Below, one piece after another: positions 21,445-26,883 of a stretch of 26,883 bases of DNA. Under the pieces are notes generated by a model, which was not told the origin of the DNA, ran no database searches, and was given only the letters and a program-made list of their open reading frames with translations. How positions within the stretch are numbered: the stretch's first letter is position 1; every line of letters starts with the position of its first letter. Location of the stretch: assembly GCA_910579545.1 (NCBI GenBank), contig CAJTVI010000033.1:1-26883 (forward strand), in the 5' to 3' direction. The position numbers were made by a program, and so were the translations under genes. The DNA comes from an uncultured Oscillospiraceae bacterium (lineage in GTDB: Bacteria > Bacillota > Clostridia > Oscillospirales > Ruminococcaceae).

Positions 21445-22527
21445 TCAGGCGTTGGCCCGGCGGAAGTCCTCCATAAACTGCACCAGCTTTGCCACGCCTT
21501 CGGGGGGCATGGCGTTGTAGATGGAGGCCCGCATGCCGCCCACCAGCCGGTGGCCCTTGAGGTTGACAAAGCCGGCCTCGGCCGCGGCGGCGCAGAAGGT
21601 CTTATCCATCTCGGGGCTGGGGCTGGTAAAGGTGACGTTCATCAGGCTGCGGTAGCGCTTTTCCACCGGGTTTTTGTAAAACTCCTGGCTGTCGAGGTAA
21701 TCGTAGAGCATCGCGGCCTTGGCGGTGTTGATCATCTCCATCTTTTCCAGGCCGCCCACCGTCTCCTCGATGTACTTGAGCACGAGGCCGGTCATATAGA
21801 TGCACCAGCAGGGCGGGGTGTTGTACATGCTCTCCTTGTCGATGATGGTTTTGTAGTTGAGCATGGCGGGCACCGCGGGGCCGGCCTGGCCCAGCAGGTC
21901 CTCCCGGATGATGGCCACCGCCATGCCGGCGGGGGCCACGTTCTTCTGCACCCCAAAGTAAACAAGGCCGTACCTGCTGATATCCAGCGGCCCGCTGAGG
22001 ATGCAGCTGCTCAGGTCGGCCACCAGCGGCACGCCGGGGCGCTGGGGCAGCTCGGCAAACCGGGTGCCGAAGATGGTGTTGTTCTGGCAGATGTGGATAT
22101 AGCTGGCATCCGGGCTGTAATCGGCCGTATGGACGTCGGGGATATAGGTAAAGCTTTTGTCCTTGCTGGAGGCGGCGATGTGCACCCGGCCGAACTTTTC
22201 GGCCTCCTTGGCGGCCAGGCCGGAAAAGTTGCCGGTCACAAAATAATCGGCGCTGCCGGTGGTCATCAGGTTCAGGGGCACCATGGCAAACTGGGTGGAG
22301 GCCCCGCCCTGGAAAAAGCCCACCTTGTAGTTATCCGGGATGCGCAGCACCCGGCGCAGCCGGGCCTCGGCGTCCTTGATGATCCCTTCAAACACGGGGC
22401 TGCGGTGGCTCATCTCCATCACCGACTGGCCGCTGCCCCCATACTCCAGCAGTTCGGCCCGGGCGGTTTTGAGCACCGGCTCGGGCAGCATGGACGGCCC
22501 GGCGCTAAAGTTGTATACGCGCGACAT
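21445..22527 (-). CDS. serC: phosphoserine aminotransferase
   Basis: SerC converts 3-phosphohydroxypyruvate and glutamate to O-phosphoserine and 2-oxoglutarate; it also works in pyridoxal phosphate synthesis in some bacteria. The 360-residue protein begins MSRVYNFSAGPSMLP, the classic SerC opening. It contains FFQGGASTQFAMVPLNL (cofactor phosphate region), ADLSSCILSGPLDIS and the pyridoxal-binding Lys in FGVQKNVAPAGM (K195). The C-terminal FVNLKGHRLVGGMRASIYNAMP is also diagnostic. The start ATG at 22527 follows GAGAGGAA. It is the first gene of the serC-serA unit; a phosphoserine phosphatase is not present here. Confidence 0.97.
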   Translation of the reverse strand: MSRVYNFSAGPSMLPEPVLKTARAELLEYGGSGQSVMEMSHRSPVFEGIIKDAEARLRRVLRIPDNYKVGFFQGGASTQFAMVPLNLMTTGSADYFVTGNFSGLAAKEAEKFGRVHIAASSKDKSFTYIPDVHTADYSPDASYIHICQNNTIFGTRFAELPQRPGVPLVADLSSCILSGPLDISRYGLVYFGVQKNVAPAGMAVAIIREDLLGQAGPAVPAMLNYKTIIDKESMYNTPPCWCIYMTGLVLKYIEETVGGLEKMEMINTAKAAMLYDYLDSQEFYKNPVEKRYRSLMNVTFTSPSPEMDKTFCAAAAEAGFVNLKGHRLVGGMRASIYNAMPPEGVAKLVQFMEDFRRANA

Positions 22528-22594
22528 AAGCGTTCCTCTCCTTTTCCCTCTATGGCGTTGCCGCACGGCGCGGCGGTAAAGCAAAAGCGGCAAA

Positions 22595-22626
22595 GGGCCC
22601 CGGCCCGCAGGGCGTTTGCGGGGCCC
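22595..22626 (-). promoter_or_regulatory. nested hairpin in the serC leader
   Basis: An 8-bp perfect stem (GGGCCCCG at 22595-22602 with CGGGGCCC at 22619-22626) encloses a smaller GCCC/GGGC hairpin (22603-22613). The sequence includes two copies of GGCCCGCAGGGCG. It lies between the TATAAT at 22669-22664 and the serC start. No T-box or known riboswitch motif was seen, and the following U content is poor. Confidence 0.35.
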
Positions 22627-22663
22627 GCAGGGCGGCCGGCCGGATCCGGCCCCGCCCTTTAAA

Positions 22664-22669
22664 ATTATA
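22664..22669 (-). promoter_or_regulatory. candidate -10 element for serC-serA
   Basis: TATAAT on the minus strand (22669-22664) in a short AT-rich patch, about 137 bases upstream of serC. The hexamer 17 bases upstream (TGTAAA) is a poor -35, so the promoter may need an activator or use another -35. Confidence 0.5.
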
Positions 22670-22752
22670 AACGATTCCGGCAGGGGTTTACAGGGGCGGC
22701 TTTCACAATCTTTTTAAGCAAGCTGCGCCAAAGGGGGTGCAACTGCTACAAA

Positions 22753-22771
22753 TGTACGCGGTTGGCGTACA
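22753..22771. promoter_or_regulatory. operator-like 19-bp inverted repeat upstream of serC
   Basis: TGTACGC and GCGTACA form a perfect 7-bp inverted repeat around GGTTG. It lies between the end of the ECF gene and the serC promoter region, about 85 bases upstream of the TATAAT. Its size and symmetry fit a dimeric regulator site; a hairpin without U-run is the alternative. Confidence 0.5.
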
Positions 22772-22821
22772 GAATTCCAGCCGCGGCGGGGACCGTGCGG
22801 GGCCGGTGTTAAGAACCGCCC

Positions 22822-23379
22822 CTAATAAAACAGGCCATTATTACGGGCCGCGGCCAGCGCCCGGCGGGCGGGGCGGTAGAGCAGCAGGGTGAGCACCGTG
22901 TTGCCCGCGCAGTGCAAAAGGTCGAACCGGATGCCGGCCACCCACCAGCCAAAGGCGGCCGCCGGGCCGCCCAGCGCCAGGTAGGGCAGGCTGCACAGGG
23001 CCCCAAAGGCCAGCCCGAACCCGCCGCACGCCGCCGCCCAGGCCGGGGCCGAATCCACCCCCAGCCGGCCCAGCAAAAAGGCCGCCGCCATAAGGATGTA
23101 CCAGACGTACAGGTACATCACCCACCACAGCCCAAAGCCGTAGAGCAGCCCCTCCAGCAGGATGAACACCGCCACCGCCCAGGGGGCCTCGCGCGGGAAC
23201 TCGAGGGTGTACAAAACGATCAGAAAATCCGTGAGGCTGATGTTGGGCAGGCCGCTCATGGCCAGCTGGCCCGCCGCCAGCAGCGCCCCCAAAAGGCCCG
23301 CCAGCACCAGCCGGCGCACCCCGGTCTGCCCCGGGGCCCCGCCCGGCCGCTGCGGGCCGGGCGCGCCCTCTGTGCGCAT
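22822..23379 (-). CDS. ECF transporter S component
   Basis: S components are the small membrane proteins that give energy-coupling factor transporters their vitamin or metal specificity; the shared EcfA/A'/T module is usually coded elsewhere. The 185-residue protein has about six hydrophobic segments after a Pro/Gly-rich N terminus. These include VRRLVLAGLLGALLAAGQLAMSGLPNISLTDFLI, where the family often has the sequence of its first helix and loop, and a late FDLLHCAGNTVLTLLLY helix typical of S components. The start ATG at 23379 lies five bases after the DUF4430 stop and lacks a good Shine-Dalgarno site, so translation is probably coupled. With DUF4430 upstream, cobalamin is the best substrate guess, but this is inference. 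Confidence 0.82.
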   Translation of the reverse strand: MRTEGAPGPQRPGGAPGQTGVRRLVLAGLLGALLAAGQLAMSGLPNISLTDFLIVLYTLEFPREAPWAVAVFILLEGLLYGFGLWWVMYLYVWYILMAAAFLLGRLGVDSAPAWAAACGGFGLAFGALCSLPYLALGGPAAAFGWWVAGIRFDLLHCAGNTVLTLLLYRPARRALAAARNNGLFY

Positions 23380-23384
23380 CCGGC

Positions 23385-23783
23385 TCAGCCGACCGTGTAG
23401 GTCAGCTCAAAGGCGTCGCCGTCCGCGATGGGGGTGTCGTCCGCCCCGGTCTCGAGCATCTCGCCGCCCTTGGTCAGGCACCACCAGCTGCCGTCGGCGT
23501 CCCAGTCGGCGGTCACACCGTCCACCGTGGTGATGTAAAGGCCGTAGGCCCCCTCCTCGCCTTCCACCAGCCCGGCCTCCTCCAGCGCGCCGCGCAGGTT
23601 TGCGGCGTCGGTGTGCAGGGTGTGGTCGTTTTGGGTGCCGTCCGCCAGAACCACCGCCACCGTGATGGTCTTGGCCCCCGCCGCGCCGCGGGGCATAAAG
23701 GCATAGTATACGCCGGCCAGCAGCAGCGCCGCCAATACCAGCGCCGCCAGGGCCAGCCAGCCCTTTTTGGCTGTTTTGTTCAT
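23385..23783 (-). CDS. DUF4430 (transcobalamin-like C-terminal domain) membrane-anchored protein
   Basis: A 132-residue protein with an N-terminal membrane anchor or uncleaved signal (residues 9-29, KGWLALAALVLAALLLAGVYYAF) and a small extracellular beta-rich domain. It shows the DUF4430 pattern: LRGALEEAGLVEGEEGAYGLYITTVDGVTADWDADGSWWCLTKGGE and a final DGDAFELTYTV strand. DUF4430 is related to the C-terminal domain of transcobalamin and intrinsic factor, and in Firmicutes it is often coded beside ECF S components. It may therefore present a ligand to the transporter. No lipobox cysteine is seen. ATG 23783 is used; AAGGAAG lies about 12 bases upstream. The open frame extends further upstream without support. 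Confidence 0.85.
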   Translation of the reverse strand: MNKTAKKGWLALAALVLAALLLAGVYYAFMPRGAAGAKTITVAVVLADGTQNDHTLHTDAANLRGALEEAGLVEGEEGAYGLYITTVDGVTADWDADGSWWCLTKGGEMLETGADDTPIADGDAFELTYTVG

Positions 23784-23857
23784 TGTTGGGGATCTTCCTT
23801 TCCTTTTGTTTTTGGCGCGCCCCGCCCGCGGCGGGGCGGGGTAAAAGCGGGCCGGGT

Positions 23858-24031
23858 TCAACTCCCCTCTGCTTTGGGCGGCTGCTCGCGCTTATCGCAG
23901 TTCTGCATGCAGCTCAGGCAGTTGCCGCCGCATCTGCGGTCCTGCCAGCCGCCCTGTTTGGCGATCCATACAATGGCAAAAACCAGCACCGCGATCAGCC
24001 CGGCCAGCACCAGAATGCTCTGTAAACTCAT
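23858..24031 (-). CDS. FeoB-associated Cys-rich membrane protein, stand-alone
   Basis: A 57-residue protein, too short for many gene finders. It starts at ATG 24031 with a strong AGGAGGAG site. Residues 5-25 form one membrane helix (SILVLAGLIAVLVFAIVWIAK). They are followed by GGWQDRRCGGNCLSCMQNC, with four cysteines at 34, 38, 41 and 45, and a short charged tail. This is the pattern of the FeoB-associated Cys-rich family (PF12669), normally coded after ferrous iron transporter feoB and thought to bind iron or assist FeoB. No feoB or feoA is in the window. It is the first gene of the unit with DUF4430 and the ECF component, 74 bases before DUF4430. Confidence 0.85.
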   Translation of the reverse strand: MSLQSILVLAGLIAVLVFAIVWIAKQGGWQDRRCGGNCLSCMQNCDKREQPPKAEGS

Positions 24032-24165
24032 GGGTCTCCTCCTGTTTTAAGGGAACTGCCCCAGCGGCAGGGCCCGGCCCCTTGGCCGGGGCCGATCCCG
24101 CTTTTTGGGCGCTCCTGTTTGGGCCGCCTTTTGCGGCGGTTTGTGCGGGCAAAATGCCCTTTACA

Positions 24166-24194
24166 AAGATACACCCCCGGCCGGGGTGTGTCAA
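24166..24194 (-). promoter_or_regulatory. promoter of the Cys-rich/DUF4430/ECF unit with palindromic spacer
   Basis: On the minus strand a perfect TTGACA (24194-24189) and TATCTT (24171-24166) are 17 bases apart. The spacer itself is nearly palindromic (CACCCC-GGCC-GGGGGTG), which may be a repressor site within the promoter. The leader to the first ATG is about 127 bases and holds several GC-rich hairpins, but no recognisable cobalamin riboswitch. Confidence 0.75.
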
Positions 24195-24270
24195 GGCGGG
24201 GCCCTTTGCATTTGCAGCCGGCTGCGCGGGCGGGGCGGGGCATGCCGGCCGCGCCGCCCGGGGCCGCGCC

Positions 24271-24299
24271 TTGTGGCCGGGGGGCGGCCGTGCTACAAT
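24271..24299 (+). promoter_or_regulatory. candidate promoter of the unknown membrane protein gene
   Basis: TTGTGG (24271-24276) and TACAAT (24294-24299) are 17 bases apart, 35 bases before the ATG. A second TACAAT at 24307-24312 has no -35. Together with the minus-strand promoter at 24166-24194 it accounts for the 303-base gap 24032-24334. Confidence 0.6.
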
Positions 24300-24334
24300 A
24301 AAGGCGTACAATAATAAAAAAAGGGGGGCGGGCG

Positions 24335-25366
24335 ATGCCTTGGAAAAACAGCCGGCGGCAGCCCATCGAGCCGCAGCTGCCCCCCGACCTGCCAAGCGGG
24401 CCGGGCCGCCCGAGAGGGGGGGCGAATGGGATGGAGGGTCAAAACGACCGGGACACGCCCCGTGCCAACAACACAGAACCGCCAAAAGGGGGCGCAGCCC
24501 CTGACGGAATTATTCCGCCGTTCGGCAACCGAAATTTCCTGACCTGCTATTTAGTGATAATTTCCATACCGATCGGCTTTGTATTGGTTTATTTTTTGAT
24601 AACACTGACCGCGATGACATTGGCCGCCGGCCCCTCCCCCTCGCCCAATCCTCCGGCTGAGCCGCTGCCCGGCATGAGCGCCGACCTCGCGGATTTTACG
24701 GTGGGCTACGGCGGGGACGTGTACGCCCTGCCCGCGCCGCTGGAGGAGTTTTTGCAGAACGGCTGGGAGGTACGCCGGATGAGCCGGGAGGAGATCGAAC
24801 AGAACATCCCCCTCTGGATGCGCGAGGATGAGGAGATCCATTACTACCGCGCAAGCGAGCGGGCCCGCCCTGCCGGGCCGGACGAGGTGCTTTCGGCCGG
24901 GGAGGAACGGGGAACACGGCTGGTGCGGGGTGATGATGAAGCCGTGCTTACGGTGTGGAACCCCGGCCCCCAGCCCCAGCCGCTGCGCGGCTGCCTTGTT
25001 TACCGCATTACTGCCGTCAGCTATCGTGACCCTTCCCTGATGATCGCGGGCGGCATTACCCAGTACACCGATTCCCACTATCTGGAAAGCCTGCTCGAGC
25101 CGCTGGCCCCTCCCCATGTTGACGCCGAGGGCAGCCGCTGGTACACCCTCGAATATGGGCAGGGGTGTTATTACGAGGCGGTCGTCCCCTGGCCCACCTT
25201 TGACATCTCCAGCATCACGGTCTGCAACCGGCCGCCTACCCGCGCCATGCCAAACGGCCCCGCAGCCCGGGGTGTATTTTTGCCGCCGGTATGCTATACT
25301 GTTAAAAAAGCAGAACAAGGAGGGACCCCTTATGCCCACCCCGATGGAACAGCTGCGCGCCCTTGA
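24335..25366 (+). CDS. unrecognised single-pass membrane protein
   Basis: I do not recognise this 343-residue protein. It has a polar, Pro/Gly-rich N-terminal segment (1-66), one strong hydrophobic helix at about 68-97 (NFLTCYLVIISIPIGFVLVYFLITLTAMTLAAG), a short Pro/Ser linker and a globular acidic domain to the end. It therefore looks like a membrane-anchored protein with a large extracytoplasmic domain. The start ATG at 24335 follows GGGGGGCGGG; an internal ATG at 24431 is possible. DNA around 24500-24620 is clearly richer in A and T than its neighbours, which hints at acquisition. The last about 30 codons read through the promoter and ribosome binding site of the next gene and overlap its first 35 bases, so the C terminus may reflect a lost stop codon. 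No function assigned. Confidence 0.7.
   Translation: MPWKNSRRQPIEPQLPPDLPSGPGRPRGGANGMEGQNDRDTPRANNTEPPKGGAAPDGIIPPFGNRNFLTCYLVIISIPIGFVLVYFLITLTAMTLAAGPSPSPNPPAEPLPGMSADLADFTVGYGGDVYALPAPLEEFLQNGWEVRRMSREEIEQNIPLWMREDEEIHYYRASERARPAGPDEVLSAGEERGTRLVRGDDEAVLTVWNPGPQPQPLRGCLVYRITAVSYRDPSLMIAGGITQYTDSHYLESLLEPLAPPHVDAEGSRWYTLEYGQGCYYEAVVPWPTFDISSITVCNRPPTRAMPNGPAARGVFLPPVCYTVKKAEQGGTPYAHPDGTAARP
25292..25300 (+). promoter_or_regulatory. extended -10 promoter of the carboxypeptidase gene
   Basis: TATACT (25295-25300) is preceded by TG one base upstream, an extended -10. No good -35 is seen. The start expected near 25307 lies about 25 bases before the ATG at 25332. The element sits inside the end of the upstream reading frame. 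Confidence 0.6.
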
Positions 25367-26825
25367 AAAGCAGCTGTTTGCCTACACCTACGCCGCCTGC
25401 GTGATCAACTATGACGACGCCACCGTCGCCCCGCCCGAGAGCAGCGAGGGCCGCGGCGAGGCGCTGGAGGCGCTTTCGGCCGCCGAGCACCAGCTGCTGA
25501 CCGGCAGCGGCCTGCCCGGCCTGCTAAAGGACGCCCGCAAGGGCGCGCCCGGCGAGCAGGAGGCCGCCGAGCTGCGGGAACTTGAGCGGATGTACGACGA
25601 GGCCAGCAAGATCCCCGCCGAGGAGTACGCCGCCTTTGCCAAGCTGACCAGCACCGCCCAGAACGTTTGGGCCAAGGCCCGCGCGGCGGACGATTTTGAC
25701 GCCTTTGCGCCCTATTTGCAAAAGATTTTGGACGCCCGCCGCCGCTGGGCCGGCTACCTTGCGCCCGAAAAGGATCCCTACGACTACTGGCTGGACCACT
25801 ACGAGCGGGGCGCGAACACCCAGATGCTGGACCGGTTTTTTGACGAGCTGCAAAGCCGCATCGTGCCGCTGTTGGCCCGCATCCGGGCCGAGGGCAAGCC
25901 GGTCCGCACGGATTTTCTCTGCCAGGACTGGCCGCTTGCCCAGCAAAAGGAGCTGGCCCACCGGGTGATGCGCCGGATGGAGGTGGACGCCGGCCACTGC
26001 GCCATGGGCGAGAGCGCCCACCCCTTTACCACCGAGTTTTACAAGGGGGACGTGCGCATTACCACCCACTACAACCCCCGGGACATGACCAGCAGCCTGT
26101 ACAGCGTGGTGCACGAGAGCGGCCACGCCCTGTACGAGCTGCACACCGCCGACCGGCTCAAGTACACCGTGCTGGCCCACGGCGCCAGCATGGGGGTGCA
26201 CGAGAGCCAGAGCCGCTTTTACGAAAACTACCTGGGCCGCAGCCTTGCCTTTATCAAGGCGCTCTGGCCCGACCTGACCGAGCTGTTCCCCGAGCAGCTG
26301 GCCGGGGTGAGCCCCGAGGAGCTGTACGCGGCGGTGAACCGGGCCGAGCCGGGGCTGATCCGCACCGAGGCGGACGAATTGACCTACTGTTTGCACATCT
26401 TGGTGCGCTACCAGATCGAAAAGCGGCTGATGGCGGGCGAGCTGGCGGTAAAGGACCTGCCCAAAACCTGGAACCGGCTGATGAAGGAGATCTTAGGGGT
26501 GGATGTGCCAAGCAACGCCCAGGGCTGTTTGCAGGACATCCACTGGAGCTGCGGCGACCTGGGCTACTTCCCCAGCTACGCGCTGGGCAGCGCCTACGGC
26601 GCCCAGATGCTGCGCCGGATGAAGCGGGAGCTGGACACGGACGCCCTGATGGAGGCCGGGGATTTTGCGCCGGTGAACGCCTGGCTTTGCGAACACATCT
26701 GGCAGTACGGCATGGAAAAGGAGCCGGGCTGGCTGGTGCAGAACGCCTGCGGCGGCCCCTTTGACCCCGCCTGCTTTGCCGAGTACCTCGAGACCAAGTA
26801 CGCCGCCCTCTACGGCCTTGCCTGA
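25332..26825 (+). CDS. M32 family carboxypeptidase (carboxypeptidase Taq type)
   Basis: A cytoplasmic zinc metallocarboxypeptidase that releases C-terminal residues from peptides. The 497-residue length is exactly that of the family. The zinc motif HESGH is at 261-265, and HESQSRFYEN at 290-299 contains the third ligand Glu (E291) and is diagnostic of M32. DVRITTHYNPRDMTSSLYSVVHESGHALYE is the conserved block around the site. The C-terminal DIHWSCGDLGYFPSYALGSAYGAQM is another hallmark. The ATG at 25332 follows AAGGAGG eight bases upstream; the longer frame upstream overlaps the preceding gene and is not credible. After its stop, 26826-26883 shows only GC-rich sequence with no recognisable feature. 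Confidence 0.96.
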   Translation: MPTPMEQLRALEKQLFAYTYAACVINYDDATVAPPESSEGRGEALEALSAAEHQLLTGSGLPGLLKDARKGAPGEQEAAELRELERMYDEASKIPAEEYAAFAKLTSTAQNVWAKARAADDFDAFAPYLQKILDARRRWAGYLAPEKDPYDYWLDHYERGANTQMLDRFFDELQSRIVPLLARIRAEGKPVRTDFLCQDWPLAQQKELAHRVMRRMEVDAGHCAMGESAHPFTTEFYKGDVRITTHYNPRDMTSSLYSVVHESGHALYELHTADRLKYTVLAHGASMGVHESQSRFYENYLGRSLAFIKALWPDLTELFPEQLAGVSPEELYAAVNRAEPGLIRTEADELTYCLHILVRYQIEKRLMAGELAVKDLPKTWNRLMKEILGVDVPSNAQGCLQDIHWSCGDLGYFPSYALGSAYGAQMLRRMKRELDTDALMEAGDFAPVNAWLCEHIWQYGMEKEPGWLVQNACGGPFDPACFAEYLETKYAALYGLA

Positions 26826-26883
26826 CGGCCGGGCGGGACGGGCGGCGGGGCGTGCAGCGGCCGGGCGGACAGCGGCGGGGCCG

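Noticed and set aside
24032..24165. Cobalamin riboswitch in the leader of the Cys-rich/DUF4430/ECF unit
   Set aside because: The leader is short and lacks the B12-box; the CAGGAGGAGACC resemblance is simply the ribosome binding site of the first gene.

Overview
The window is a GC-rich bacterial chromosome segment. Gene density is high, spacers are short, and Shine-Dalgarno sites are mostly of the GGAGG type. The gene order rimP-nusA-ylxR-ylxQ(L7Ae)-infB-rbfA-nrnA-truB-ribF is the classic Firmicutes arrangement. With an FeoB-associated Cys-rich protein, a DUF4430/ECF pair, a Taq-type M32 carboxypeptidase and the high GC content, it suggests a gut-type clostridium, probably Oscillospiraceae/Ruminococcaceae (inference; there is no rRNA here to prove it).

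Left third (1-8740, minus strand): a truncated Ala/Pro repeat protein at the very edge, then the translation/transcription operon. It reads from a strong promoter near 8710-8738 (TTGCAT-17-TATAAT), through a leader hairpin with a GNRA loop, into rimP, nusA, ylxR, the L7Ae-like gene, infB, rbfA, nrnA, truB and ribF. Several of these genes overlap or abut. Together they cover 30S maturation, transcription elongation/antitermination, initiation factor 2, nano-RNA turnover, tRNA pseudouridylation and flavin cofactor synthesis.

Middle (8868-16833): a radical SAM (SPL-like) gene overlaps a panE-type ketopantoate reductase. panE is divergent from a family 2 glycosyltransferase, and the two promoters appear to share one -10 region. 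A strong terminator follows the glycosyltransferase. A DMT/EamA transporter and an M24 Xaa-Pro aminopeptidase lie on the minus strand. Divergent from these is a two-gene metallochaperone-like unit. The first gene is a COG0523/CobW GTPase with a 73-residue His-rich, CGC-knotted metal-binding stretch. The second is an unusual GTPase-like protein that lacks the CxCC motif and carries a C-terminal domain resembling the TIGR03943/DUF1980 (YcgQ) tail. This pair is the best candidate for an undescribed system.

Right part (16976-26825): tRNA-Lys(TTT) with a near-ideal promoter and its own terminator, then an AT-rich spacer with two tandem GTTAGTAAC palindromes. Next come an aldose 1-epimerase-like gene and an FAD-dependent oxidoreductase (plus strand), an intergenic repeat cluster with a minus-strand terminator, and the serine biosynthesis pair serC-serA (minus strand). 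A minus-strand operon follows with an FeoB-associated Cys-rich mini-protein, a DUF4430 protein and an ECF S component, a likely micronutrient or cobalamin uptake unit. Last are an unrecognised single-pass membrane protein and a carboxypeptidase Taq (plus strand). No CRISPR array, insertion sequence, rRNA or phage gene was seen.
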